Source: Bacteroidota bacterium
Lineage (GTDB): Bacteria; Bacteroidota; Bacteroidia; Palsa-948
Direction of reading: 5' to 3'
DNA: 64,000 nt
NCBI GenBank assembly: GCA_016213405.1
Contig: JACRAM010000125.1
Location: 62,001-126,000 of the forward strand
In this document: piece after piece, positions 15,479 through 23,683 of the stretch
Numbering within the stretch: position 1 is the stretch's first letter
How the letters are laid out: the number at the start of each line of letters is the position of its first letter
Program-made: the position numbers and the translations under genes
The notes under the pieces: model-generated
Told to the model about the DNA's origin: nothing
Seen by the model: the letters and a program-made list of their open reading frames with translations, nothing else
Databases searched by the model: none

Positions 15479-16085
15479 CGTCCCATAGGGACGAACTGTT
15501 TGTAGAAAAACGAATGTATCCAATTGGAGTCCCATCGGGACGACCTGTTGTTATTCTATCCATTCAAATAAATATTTATCATCATATTTCACATCATTGT
15601 TGTTCAGCATTTCCAAATATTCTTCCTTAAATGATTTCGCTCCATGATGTTCTTTCTGATTGCGAATATACTTCACAACAGAATCAATCTGAGAATGTGA
15701 ATGAGAAAAAGCTCCATAACCTTCCTGCCAGTTGAATTTGCCTTTAATCCATCTTTTATCATTGATAAATTTTGAAGACACTGCTTTTATTTCACGAACC
15801 AAATCCGAAATGCTCATCACGGGTTTAAATCCTACAAAAATATGAATGTGGTCGGGCATGCAATAAATGGCAATTAATTTTTGTTCACGGTTCTGAACTA
15901 TTCCTGTAATATATTTCTGCAATTCCTCTCGATGAGATTCTGAAATCAGGTTTTGTCTTCCCTGAACTGTAAAAACAATGTGAATATAAATTTGCGTGTA
16001 TGTGTTCGGCATTTTACAGGTCGTCCATACGGGACTACATTTTCTTTTGAATTCCTTTTTTATAAATAGTTCGTTCCTACGGAGC
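15479..16085 (-). mobile_element. IS200/IS605-like (RAYT-type) element with REP-like hairpin ends
   Basis: Left end: hairpins cgtccc-ata-gggacg (15479-15493) and gtccc-atc-gggac (15529-15541), separated by a stretch with gaactgtttgtag. Right end: gtccatacgggac (16023-16035) and gttcctacggagc (16073-16085), separated by a stretch with ataaatagttc. Inside is one Y1 transposase gene. Single-strand hairpins instead of true terminal inverted repeats are the hallmark of this family. It splits tdk from murF-alr, and its right hairpin supplies the tdk stop. Confidence 0.8.
15551..16012 (-). CDS. tnpA: Y1 (HUH) transposase, REP-associated / IS200-like
   Basis: 153 residues from ATG 16012 (MPNTYTQIYIHIVFTVQGR). 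The HUH metal site is CMPDHIHIFVG. The catalytic Tyr is probably the one in VVKYIRNQKEHH, followed by the expected Gln. The C-terminal FKEEYLEMLNNN matches IS200-like enzymes found with REP hairpins. It nicks and joins single-stranded hairpin ends. The length is normal and no frameshift is seen, so it may be active. An in-frame extension to 16144 would run through tdk and is not used. Confidence 0.9.
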   Translation of the reverse strand: MPNTYTQIYIHIVFTVQGRQNLISESHREELQKYITGIVQNREQKLIAIYCMPDHIHIFVGFKPVMSISDLVREIKAVSSKFINDKRWIKGKFNWQEGYGAFSHSHSQIDSVVKYIRNQKEHHGAKSFKEEYLEMLNNNDVKYDDKYLFEWIE

Positions 16086-16646
16086 TGATTTATTAAAACA
16101 TTCCCGGCACAACGGCTCGTAATTATTTTTTTCTCCGAGCACAATCAACGAATCATCTTCTGAAATGCGATGAGAAAAATTCGCGAGCGCACCGCAACGC
16201 ATGCATACTGCGTGAACTTTCGTCACGTATTCCGCACTCGCCATCAGCGCGGGCATCGGTCCGAAAGGTTTTCCCAGATAATCTTTATCAAGCCCTGCTG
16301 TGATAACACGAATTCCTTTATTCGCCAGCGTAACGCAGACATCCACAACACCTAAATCAAAAAACTGAACTTCGTCAATCGCAATCACATCTGCATCTTT
16401 CATTCGTTTCAAAATTTCTGAAGAAGAAGCAACCGGCACGGAATGAATTTCATTGGCATCGTGCGACACCACTTTTTCTTTTGAGTATCGATTATCGATA
16501 ATAGGTTTGTAGATCTCTACTTTCTGTTTCGCAATCTGCGCGCGCCTGATTCTGCGGATGAGTTCTTCCGTCTTGCCGGAAAACATACTTCCGCTGATGA
16601 CCTCAATCCATCCTTTGCGCGGGTTGGTATGATTTTCAGGAAACAT
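16077..16646 (-). CDS. tdk: Thymidine kinase
   Basis: 189 residues. Phosphorylates thymidine for salvage dTMP. P-loop [14 protein letters not shown] at about 18-31. The DE motif lies in [10 protein letters not shown]. The lasso and zinc site use CMRCG and CRECF. The type II (zinc) thymidine kinase is complete. The last residues and stop (KSAP then TAG) come from the REP hairpin gctccgtagg, so the insertion has set the C-terminus. The REP element then separates it from murF-alr. Confidence 0.95.
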   Translation of the reverse strand: MFPENHTNPRKGWIEVISGSMFSGKTEELIRRIRRAQIAKQKVEIYKPIIDNRYSKEKVVSHDANEIHSVPVASSSEILKRMKDADVIAIDEVQFFDLGVVDVCVTLANKGIRVITAGLDKDYLGKPFGPMPALMASAEYVTKVHAVCMRCGALANFSHRISEDDSLIVLGEKNNYEPLCRECFNKSAP

Positions 16647-16730
16647 GATGGGAGAAAGAAGAATTTATTGGATTAAACTTTATCGTATTTTTATCACAAC
16701 AAATCTAAACAAAAAGCGTTCACACTTTAA

Positions 16731-17327
16731 ATGGAAAGAGAGCACCTCATAAAAGAAATTCAAGATCTTGCCGAACGCATACGAACCAACACTTCTGACG
16801 CTGATTCTTTGCTGACGGATGTCTCACATCTCTATGAAATGGTGATTCTGCTTAAACACTTGCCCGAAGAAGTGAAAACGAATGGAGAAATAAAGGAGAC
16901 AAAGGAAGTGGTTGTGGCTGAGGATAAAACTGAAAAAGAAAATACAGAACCTCTTGATTTATTTTCATCTACGTTGCCTGCAGAACCAGAAAAAATTGAA
17001 ACTGCCCCGCCTGCTCCAAAAATCGAAACTCCAAAGGTCACCACAGCGAAGAAAAAAATTGATGAAAGCGTTGTAGAGAAACTCCAGCACAATAAAATTA
17101 CTGACCTCAAATCAGTGATCGGAATCAATGAAAAGTTTCAGTTCATCAATGAATTGTTTGACGGCAACATGAAAGAATATACTGTAGCCGTTGACCAGAT
17201 AAATAGTTTCTCTTCCAACACTGAAGCCGAATTCTACATTGCCAACCTGAAAGAAATCTATAAGTGGAAACCCGATAACCACATTGCGGATAATTTTAAG
17301 GAGCTGGTTGAAAGGCGCTTTGCTTAA
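16731..17327 (+). CDS. Conserved Bacteroidota protein of unknown function (coiled N-terminus)
   Basis: 198 residues. The N-terminal helix (EREHLIKEIQDLAERIRTN, then LLTDVSHLYEMVILLKHL) is followed by an acidic/Pro linker (about 60-105). The C-terminal helical domain has IGINEKFQFINELFDGNMKE and LKEIYKWKPDNHIADNF, a signature I associate with uncharacterised Bacteroidota proteins. There is no signal peptide, so it is probably cytosolic. It ends 17 bp before the M28 peptidase. Confidence 0.75.
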   Translation: MEREHLIKEIQDLAERIRTNTSDADSLLTDVSHLYEMVILLKHLPEEVKTNGEIKETKEVVVAEDKTEKENTEPLDLFSSTLPAEPEKIETAPPAPKIETPKVTTAKKKIDESVVEKLQHNKITDLKSVIGINEKFQFINELFDGNMKEYTVAVDQINSFSSNTEAEFYIANLKEIYKWKPDNHIADNFKELVERRFA

Positions 17328-17344
17328 TCCCTAAAAAATACGAA

Positions 17345-18589
17345 ATGAAAAATCGTATTCTGCCATTTGTCTTCAGTATTTTAATTTCTCACTTTACTTT
17401 TTCTCAATCAGAAGTTCTCAAGTACGCTCATCAAATAGTTGATACTCTTGCTTCTCCCACCATGCATGGTCGCGGTTATGTGAACAAAGGAGACAGCATT
17501 GCAGCCGATTACATCAAAAAAGAATTTGAAAAGTTTGGATTGAAACCGATTGGGAAAGAGTTTGAGCAGAGGTTTTCTTTTCCGATGTATACATTTCCAG
17601 GAAATATGGAAGTTAAACTTGATAAGCAAATATTAATTCCAGGAAAAGATTTTATCGTAAAGTCTATAGGCAAAAGCCCTTACTTAACTAGAAAGATAAT
17701 TTATTTAAATAAGGGTGATAGTTATTGGGATAAAGTAGGTAAGAAATCACAAAATAAATTAGAGAAAAAATTTGCTTTTATTGTTGATTCCGGTGCAGTA
17801 CATGAAGTTGATTCTCGTGTTATTTTGGATATAAAAACAAAATTAACTTGGGGTTTTGAATATATGAAAGAAAATAGCGAAAGAGATTGGACAATCTTTG
17901 AAATAAAAAAAGATGTAATAAAAAACACTCCTAGAAAAATTTCAATTAAAATAGATTATAAGTATTACCCCAACTACCAATCCCAAAACATTCTCGGCTA
18001 TATCAAAGGCATCCAATATCCCGATTCATTTATTGTCTTCTCTGCGCATTATGACCATCTCGGACAAATGGGAAAAGATGTGTACTTCCCCGGAGCAAAT
18101 GACAACGCCAGCGGTTGTGCCATGCTGCTCAATCTTGCAAAATATTATTCACAGCATCCGCCAAAATATTCTGTTGCGTTCATGGCATTTGGAGGAGAGG
18201 AAGTCGGTTTGCTCGGCTCAAAATATTATGTTGAGCACCCGCTGTTTCCGCTCAAGCAGATAAAATTCCTCGTGAACATGGATATCATGGGCACGGGCGA
18301 TGAAGGCATTAAAGTGGTGAACGCCACTGAGCATAAAAAAGAATTTGATGAACTCGTAAAAATAAATTCGGAGAAAAATCTATTACCTGTTGTTTCTCCT
18401 CGTGGCAAAGCTGCGAATAGCGACCATTATTTTTTCGAGGAAGCAGGCGTGAAGACTTTTTTTATCTACACGCTCGGAGGCATCAAAGCGTATCACGATA
18501 TTTATGACAGACCGGAAACTCTTCCTTTGACTAAGTTTGAAGAAGTATATAATTTACTTTTGCAGTTCACAGATTATTTGCAGAAATGA
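17345..18589 (+). CDS. Secreted M28-family zinc aminopeptidase
   Basis: 414 residues with a signal peptide (about 1-20, ending HFTFSQ). The catalytic part (about 215-414) has the M28 metal ligands in order: FSAHYDHLG, GANDNASGCAML, AFGGEEVGLLGS, NMDIMGTGD and a final His in AYHDIYD. It probably removes amino acids from peptides in the periplasm or outside. The region at 17630-17950 is more AT-rich than the flanks and encodes a less conserved domain. Confidence 0.9.
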   Translation: MKNRILPFVFSILISHFTFSQSEVLKYAHQIVDTLASPTMHGRGYVNKGDSIAADYIKKEFEKFGLKPIGKEFEQRFSFPMYTFPGNMEVKLDKQILIPGKDFIVKSIGKSPYLTRKIIYLNKGDSYWDKVGKKSQNKLEKKFAFIVDSGAVHEVDSRVILDIKTKLTWGFEYMKENSERDWTIFEIKKDVIKNTPRKISIKIDYKYYPNYQSQNILGYIKGIQYPDSFIVFSAHYDHLGQMGKDVYFPGANDNASGCAMLLNLAKYYSQHPPKYSVAFMAFGGEEVGLLGSKYYVEHPLFPLKQIKFLVNMDIMGTGDEGIKVVNATEHKKEFDELVKINSEKNLLPVVSPRGKAANSDHYFFEEAGVKTFFIYTLGGIKAYHDIYDRPETLPLTKFEEVYNLLLQFTDYLQK

Positions 18590-18592
18590 ATT

Positions 18593-19061
18593 TCCCCCTT
18601 ATAAAGGGGGCGCACACGAAGTGGCGGGGGATTCTGGACTCAAATGAAAGCAAAAAAGAAAATAGGTTACATTGAATATGATAAAGACCACAAATTACTT
18701 TCCAGAGAACTTAGAAACAACAGCACTCTCGGAGAAATTCTTCTCTGGAATCAACTTAAAGCAGGAAAAATGCTTGGCCACAAATTCAACCGACAAAAAC
18801 CTTTGGGAGATTATATCGTTGACTTCTACTGTAAAAAATTAAATTTGGTGATTGAAGTGGACGGATATAGTCATCAGTTTAAAACAAAAAAAGATTTGAA
18901 ACGAGATAAAGACTTAAATGAAATGGGATTGAGTGTTTTGAGATTCATTGAACAGCAATGCAAAAAAGATATGTTGAATGTGGTGAGAGCAATTGAAACT
19001 TGGATTGAGGAAAATCAAAATACAAATCCCCCTGCTTCGCTTCCCCCTTTATAAGGGGGAG
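18593..19061. mobile_element. Candidate DUF559 cassette bounded by inverted hairpin elements
   Basis: Left boundary: palindrome cccccttataaaggggg (18594-18610) plus arm cgcacacgaagtggcggggg. Right boundary: atccccctgcttcgct followed by ccccctttataaggggg (19043-19059), which is the exact reverse complement of the left palindrome. The two copies thus form an inverted pair around a single gene. The left arm, read in reverse, shares 26 bp with a gene-less pair at 45552-45642. Confidence 0.65.
18644..19054 (+). CDS. DUF559 protein, Vsr-like PD-(D/E)XK endonuclease fold
   Basis: 136 residues. Motifs of the DUF559/Vsr-like family: LRNNSTLGEILLWNQLKAG, GHKFNRQKPLGDYIVDFYC and LVIEVDGYSHQ with the acidic residues of a PD-(D/E)XK core, then GLSVLRFIEQQ. 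It is likely a DNA nuclease or repair-like enzyme. The biological role is unknown. The last 11 residues (NTNPPASLPPL) and the stop are encoded by the flanking hairpin element, so gene and repeat are physically joined. Confidence 0.85.
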   Translation: MKAKKKIGYIEYDKDHKLLSRELRNNSTLGEILLWNQLKAGKMLGHKFNRQKPLGDYIVDFYCKKLNLVIEVDGYSHQFKTKKDLKRDKDLNEMGLSVLRFIEQQCKKDMLNVVRAIETWIEENQNTNPPASLPPL

Positions 19062-19069
19062 AAATCCAA

Positions 19070-19738
19070 ATGAGCAAACTCTTCATAGTCCCAACCCCCA
19101 TCGGCAACCTCGAAGACATCACCATTCGTGCGCTCCGCATTTTGAAAGAAGTGAAAGTTATTTTGGCAGAAGACACACGCAACACGGGAAATTTACTGAA
19201 ACATTTTTCGATTGAAAATAAATTACAGTCGCACCATTTGCACAACGAACATAAAATGGTTAAGCAGATTGTGGAGCAAATTAAAAACGGAGAAACCGTT
19301 GCTCTTGTGAGTGATGCTGGTACACCATCCATCTCTGACCCCGGCTTTTTGCTCGTGCGCGAGTGCATCAAAAATGGAATTGAAGTGGACTGTCTGCCGG
19401 GCGCGACAGCTTTTGTACCCGCGCTGGTAAACAGCGGATTGCCAAGCGACTCATTTGTGTTCAATGGCTTTCTCCCTCAGAAAAAAGGACGTAAGACAAA
19501 ACTTGAATCACTGAAAGAAGAAGAGCGCACGATGATATTTTATGAATCCCCTTTTAGATTAGTAAAAGCATTAGAAGAATTCGCGGAGGTTTTTGGTGGC
19601 GAACGCAGAGCCAGCGTTTCGCGCGAACTCAGCAAAATGTTTGAAGAAACCAAACGCGGAACGCTTGCTGAACTGAAAGAATATTTTTCCGGCAAAACCG
19701 TGAAGGGAGAGATTGTGATTGTGGTGGAAGGGAAATAA
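19070..19738 (+). CDS. rsmI: 16S rRNA (cytidine1402-2'-O)-methyltransferase RsmI
   Basis: 222 residues. Methylates the ribose of C1402 in 16S rRNA using SAM. Tetrapyrrole-methylase fold: LFIVPTPIGNLEDITIRAL, AEDTRNTGNLLKHF, ALVSDAGTPSISDPG, DCLPGATAFVPALVNSGLP and FYESPFRLVKALEE. The length is slightly below that of enzymes carrying a C-terminal HTH extension, as is usual in Bacteroidota. It starts 8 bp after the DUF559 cassette boundary. Confidence 0.96.
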   Translation: MSKLFIVPTPIGNLEDITIRALRILKEVKVILAEDTRNTGNLLKHFSIENKLQSHHLHNEHKMVKQIVEQIKNGETVALVSDAGTPSISDPGFLLVRECIKNGIEVDCLPGATAFVPALVNSGLPSDSFVFNGFLPQKKGRKTKLESLKEEERTMIFYESPFRLVKALEEFAEVFGGERRASVSRELSKMFEETKRGTLAELKEYFSGKTVKGEIVIVVEGK

Positions 19739-19747
19739 TTTTCTTTT

Positions 19748-19875
19748 GCGCGAGGGATAGTAGCGGAAATCCTTTTTGCGCCAGAGTTCTCGATACGCTT
19801 CGCTACTCGAACTGACAAAGGCGCAAAAAGATTGTAGCGGATAGCCCGACAGCGCGCCTCGCGGTGGCGCGCCCA
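19748..19875. repeat. Dispersed hairpin repeat, copy 2 with nested insert
   Basis: cgagggatagtagcggaaat, cctttttgcgcc and later ggcgcaaaaagattgtagcg, then gatagcccg and a second hairpin (gcgcgcc/ggcgcgc). The order matches 12757-12840. Here the loop carries an extra roughly 31 bp (gttctcgatacgcttcgcta, ctcgaactgac), itself a partial palindrome. Confidence 0.7.
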
Positions 19876-19936
19876 AACTAAATTAACAATTATCAGTTCG
19901 CAACTCATTGCTGAACTTTTCATTTTCATTTTCTTC

Positions 19937-19967
19937 ATTCGTACATTCGTAAAAATTCGTATTCGTA
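19937..19967. repeat. TTCGTA repeat directly before corA
   Basis: attcgta, cattcgta, aaaattcgta and ttcgtag end 1 nt before the corA ATG. The same motif class sits before nadD (26134-26166), around the yicC/ltaE divergence (27640-27665), and before the GxxExxY gene and lipA. Confidence 0.6.
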
Positions 19968-19968
19968 G

Positions 19969-21036
19969 ATGTCCCCCGCTATTGACACAATCGGTCTTCC
20001 CCCCGGCACCGTGGTTTACTCAGGCGATGAGCAAACCGCCAAAGTAAAAATCACGCTCATGCAGTTCAACGAAAAAGAGTTGTTTGAAAAAGAATTTTAC
20101 GATGTGGACGAATGCCTTTCGCAAACGGTTGCGGATAAAGTTTCGTGGATAAATGTGGACGGCATTCACAACACCGAACTCATTCAGAAGATTGGCGAAA
20201 AGTTCGGCATTCACTCCCTCACGCTCGAAGACATTGCCAGCCATGAACAGCGCCCCAAGTTTGAAGATTATGAAACCTACCTCGCCAGCATCATGAAAAT
20301 GATTTCGTACACAGGCGAAATTCATTCCGAGCAGTTGTCCGTCATTCTTCTCGACAACAATTCCGTTCTCTCTTTTCAGGAAGCCGATGGCGGAGACGCG
20401 TTCGACATCATCCGCACACGCATTCGTCAGGGGAAAGGGAGAGTACGGAAAATGGGAGCTGATTATCTCGCCTATTGTTTGATTGACGCAGTGGTAGATT
20501 TATATTTTGTAATCCTCGAAAAAATTGGCGACCGCATCGAAGTACTCGAAGAAGAACTCATCCGCGACCCATCCAAAAAAACCATGAAGCACCTGCACGC
20601 CATGAAGCGCGAAATGATTTTCCTCCGCAAAGCCGTGTGGCCCATGCGCGAACTCATCAACAACTTCGAGCGCTGCGAAAGCAAGCTCATCAAAAAAGCC
20701 ACGCGCCTTTTTCTGCGCGACCTTTACGACCACACCATCCGCGTGATAGACACCGTAGAAACCTTTCGCGACCTGCTCTCCGGCATGATGGATATTTACC
20801 TCTCCAGCGTGAGCAACCGCATGAACGAAATCATGAAAGTGCTCACCATCATCACCACCATCTTCATTCCGCTCAGCTTCATCGTTGGAGTTTACGGCAT
20901 GAACTTCAACACCCAAATATCTCCCTACAACATGCCCGAACTCCACACCCGTTACGGTTACATCATCCTCTGGGCAGTCATGATCGGCATTGCCGTAGGA
21001 ATGGTTTTCTATTTCAAGAAACGAAAGTGGTTGTGA
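19969..21036 (+). CDS. corA: CorA family magnesium/divalent cation transporter
   Basis: 355 residues. Large cytosolic N-terminal domain (LTLEDIASHEQRPKFEDY), a long stalk helix, then two transmembrane segments at about 296-318 and 331-350. The selectivity signature YGMNF follows TM1. It probably takes up Mg2+ as a pentamer in the inner membrane. Local GC is higher than in the neighbours, giving long spurious frames on both strands. Confidence 0.95.
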   Translation: MSPAIDTIGLPPGTVVYSGDEQTAKVKITLMQFNEKELFEKEFYDVDECLSQTVADKVSWINVDGIHNTELIQKIGEKFGIHSLTLEDIASHEQRPKFEDYETYLASIMKMISYTGEIHSEQLSVILLDNNSVLSFQEADGGDAFDIIRTRIRQGKGRVRKMGADYLAYCLIDAVVDLYFVILEKIGDRIEVLEEELIRDPSKKTMKHLHAMKREMIFLRKAVWPMRELINNFERCESKLIKKATRLFLRDLYDHTIRVIDTVETFRDLLSGMMDIYLSSVSNRMNEIMKVLTIITTIFIPLSFIVGVYGMNFNTQISPYNMPELHTRYGYIILWAVMIGIAVGMVFYFKKRKWL

Positions 21037-21095
21037 TGAATTAGTGCGTGTAAAACTTCTTGCTTAAACTCGTGTCTTTACGAGAAATACATTTC

Positions 21096-21103
21096 TAAAT
21101 TTG
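21096..21103 (+). promoter_or_regulatory. Putative -7 box for purD
   Basis: taaatttg matches TAnnTTTG and lies 18 nt before the purD ATG. A weak -33 (ttta at 21077-21080) is 15 nt upstream, so only the -7 element is convincing. Confidence 0.4.
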
Positions 21104-21121
21104 AATCCAAAATAATTTTAT

Positions 21122-22408
21122 ATGAACGTTTTCTTATTAGGATCAGGCGGACGCGAACACGCCCTTGCATGGAAAATGGCACAAAGTGAAAAACTGGGCT
21201 CTCTCTTTATTGCACCCGGCAACGCAGGCACTTCTGATTACGGAGAAAATGTAAACATTTCCCCTGCTGATTTTCCTTCCATCAAAAAATTTGTTCTTGA
21301 GAATAAAATAAATATGGTAGTTGTCGGTCCCGAAGAACCGCTGGTGAAAGGCATTCACGATTTTTTTCTTGCGGATGATGAATTGAAAAACATTCCTGTC
21401 ATTGGTCCTCAAAAAGATGGCGCGCAACTTGAAGGAAGCAAAGATTTCTCCAAACAGTTCATGATAAAGTACGGAATTCCCACTGCTAAATATCAAACCT
21501 TCACCAAAGAAACTATTTCGGAAGCTTTTTCTTTTCTTGAAACACTTTCCCCACCTTACGTTCTCAAAGCAGACGGACTTGCAGCCGGAAAAGGCGTGGT
21601 TATTCCAAGCACTATTGAAGAAGCAAAAAAAGAACTCGAAGAAATGTTAGGAGGGAGATTTGGTGCTTCAAGTGCCAAAGTCGTGATTGAAGAATTTCTG
21701 AAAGGCATTGAGCTTTCAGTTTTTGTCCTTTCAGATGGAAAGAGTTATAAAATTCTTCCCGAAGCAAAAGATTACAAACGTATAGGAGAAGGCGATACAG
21801 GTTTGAACACAGGTGGCATGGGCGCAGTTTCTCCTGTTCCCTTTGCCGATGAGGTCTTTATGAAAAAAGTGGAAGAGCAAATCATCATTCCAACTGTTGA
21901 AGGTCTGAAAAAAGAAAATATAGTTTACAAGGGCTTCATTTTCATCGGGCTAATTAAAGTTGGTGATGAACCTTTCGTAATCGAATACAACTGTCGCATG
22001 GGCGATCCTGAAACAGAAGTGGTTCTTCCAAGAATTAAATCTGACATCTTAAATTTGTTTGAAGCAGTCGCTAATCAAACTTTAGACAAAATGAAAATTG
22101 AATTTGACGAACGCACTGCCGTAACAGTAATGCTTGTCTCAGGCGGTTATCCTGGAGATTATGAAAAAGGAAAAGTAATTATCGGATTAGAATCAGTAAA
22201 AGATTCCATTCCCTTTCACGCAGGCACATCCGAACTCCCAACTCCCAACTCCCAACCCCAAATTGTAACAAACGGGGGAAGAGTAATTGCAATTACTTCT
22301 TACGGAAACACAATGGAAGAAGCATTACAAAAAAGTTTTGCAAATGCCGAAGCAATAAACTATGAAGGAAAGTACTATCGCAAGGATATTGGAAAGGATT
22401 TGATTTAA
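21122..22408 (+). CDS. purD: Phosphoribosylamine-glycine ligase
   Basis: 428 residues. Second step after PRPP amidation in purine synthesis: PRA + Gly + ATP to GAR. N-terminal [20 protein letters not shown]-grasp: [29 protein letters not shown] and [16 protein letters not shown]. Near the C-terminus, [21 protein letters not shown] contains about 9-10 extra residues encoded by heptamers (22234-22261). The frame is intact. purQ lies further downstream, separated by a DUF6427-type gene. Confidence 0.96.
   Translation: MNVFLLGSGGREHALAWKMAQSEKLGSLFIAPGNAGTSDYGENVNISPADFPSIKKFVLENKINMVVVGPEEPLVKGIHDFFLADDELKNIPVIGPQKDGAQLEGSKDFSKQFMIKYGIPTAKYQTFTKETISEAFSFLETLSPPYVLKADGLAAGKGVVIPSTIEEAKKELEEMLGGRFGASSAKVVIEEFLKGIELSVFVLSDGKSYKILPEAKDYKRIGEGDTGLNTGGMGAVSPVPFADEVFMKKVEEQIIIPTVEGLKKENIVYKGFIFIGLIKVGDEPFVIEYNCRMGDPETEVVLPRIKSDILNLFEAVANQTLDKMKIEFDERTAVTVMLVSGGYPGDYEKGKVIIGLESVKDSIPFHAGTSELPTPNSQPQIVTNGGRVIAITSYGNTMEEALQKSFANAEAINYEGKYYRKDIGKDLI
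22234..22261. repeat. Heptamer repeat inside purD
   Basis: actccca actccca actccca accccaa: four heptamers, 28 bp, encoding the extra residues between HAGT and IVTNGG. Confidence 0.8.
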
Positions 22409-22442
22409 AGTCCTTCCCTTTGGGAAGGATTTAGGATGGGCT
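22409..22442. repeat. Half paired-hairpin element after purD
   Basis: agtccttccctttgggaagg followed by atttaggatgggct. It begins at the base after the purD stop and may serve as its terminator. Confidence 0.65.
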
Positions 22443-22450
22443 TGAGTTCT

Positions 22451-22645
22451 TTATTTAATAGTTCCGTTCTGCTCTGCTTCTTGATTGTACTTAGTTTGCC
22501 GGGTAAGCCAGTAAATAGCGCCAATTGCTCCTATGACGATGAAACAAATATTCATGTTGCGGTTCGGACCATCCATCATGCGAAATGACCACTCAAAACA
22601 ATGTTGAAATTTTGTCATCAAACCAGTCCATGTAAATAGTAACAT
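22451..22645 (-). CDS. Small conserved membrane protein
   Basis: 64 residues from ATG 22645 (MLLFTWTGLMTKFQHCFEW). It has one hydrophobic span (MNICFIVIGAIGAIYWL) and a basic tail ending EAEQNGTIK. I recall similar short Bacteroidota proteins with 'FEWSF' and 'KYNxEAExNGT' ends. Function unknown, probably in the inner membrane. It is divergent from the gene at 22689. A longer reading from 22714 would overlap that gene and lacks support. Confidence 0.65.
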   Translation of the reverse strand: MLLFTWTGLMTKFQHCFEWSFRMMDGPNRNMNICFIVIGAIGAIYWLTRQTKYNQEAEQNGTIK

Positions 22646-22688
22646 AGTAATAGGATTAGATGAACAAATGTAAAAAGATTCCTGAAAC

Positions 22689-23675
22689 ATGCTAATAGGA
22701 TTTATAAAACACAACCGATCCCTTTCTGTAGTCGTCCTCCCGATTGCACTGATTGCGCTGTGGGCTTACGGATTTTTTCATCCTGTGGTTCCACTCACAG
22801 AACATTCTGCACCGCTCTACAAACTAATCATCACAGGAATTGAAGGATTTCCTTTTCTCATCACGCTGATTTCATTCATACTCATTTTTTGCGAAGCTCT
22901 TCTCATCAACTACATTATTCAGAAAAACGAAATTATAAATTCCAATTCTTTTCTTCCAGCACTGGTTTATATGGTACTCATGAGTCTTCAGCCCGAGATG
23001 TTTTCTCTTCACCCAATTGTCATTACAAATCTTTTCATGCTCTTTGCACTTCACACACTGATGCAGTCGTATAAAAAAGAAACTTCCTATGCGCAGGCAT
23101 TTGACACGGGATTATTCATTTCTCTTAGCGCTATGTTTTACATTCCTTCTATTGTTTTTATCCTTCTTCTCTGGATTGGACTCCTCCTCCTACGCCCTTT
23201 CATTTGGCGCGAATGGGTGATTTCATTTATAGGATTAATCGTTCCATGGATTTTTATTTTCTTCTATTATTTCTGGAACGGCAAACTGGATGCGCTTGAA
23301 TATGATGCGGTATACTATACACTGATTACTCCTAAAAAATCTTTCAACTCTTTGAATTTTTCTTATGCGGAATATACGCAGATAGGAATTCTTCTTCTTG
23401 CTTTATTTTTTTCATCAGGCAGATTCCTTTCCGATCTCAGCAAAGGAACGGTGCGCACGCGAAGCAATCTTTTTCTGTTGATGTATTTTTTCCTACTTGC
23501 ATTTGTTTCCATTTTTATTGCACCCGCCTATTCAATCGCCTATCTTTCCTTTCTTTCTGTTCCGTTCACGGTTTTCTTTTCAAGTTTTCTTTTGTTTGTC
23601 AAGAAACAATGGATGGCTGATTTACTTTTTTTATTGTTAATTATTTCTGTATTTCTCAACCAGTTTATTAATTAA
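22689..23675 (+). CDS. DUF6427-like polytopic membrane protein
   Basis: 328 residues with eight to ten hydrophobic segments. MLIGFIKHNRSLSVVVLPIA starts the first span. Later come IIQKNEIINSNSFLPALVY and LRPFIWREWVISFIGLIVPW, a signature of an uncharacterised Bacteroidota membrane family. It lies 8 bp before purQ, so the two may be co-transcribed. The role is unknown. Confidence 0.75.
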   Translation: MLIGFIKHNRSLSVVVLPIALIALWAYGFFHPVVPLTEHSAPLYKLIITGIEGFPFLITLISFILIFCEALLINYIIQKNEIINSNSFLPALVYMVLMSLQPEMFSLHPIVITNLFMLFALHTLMQSYKKETSYAQAFDTGLFISLSAMFYIPSIVFILLLWIGLLLLRPFIWREWVISFIGLIVPWIFIFFYYFWNGKLDALEYDAVYYTLITPKKSFNSLNFSYAEYTQIGILLLALFFSSGRFLSDLSKGTVRTRSNLFLLMYFFLLAFVSIFIAPAYSIAYLSFLSVPFTVFFSSFLLFVKKQWMADLLFLLLIISVFLNQFIN

Positions 23676-23683
23676 ATTTGTCT

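Noticed and set aside
16010-16144. 44-residue N-terminal extension of the transposase
   Set aside because: It would overlap tdk and the right-end hairpins. The family start MPNTYTQIYIH is at 16012.
20500-21044. Long frames on both strands over corA (for example 148 and 135 residues)
   Set aside because: Local GC-rich codon usage of corA opens other frames. His-rich composition and no family features.
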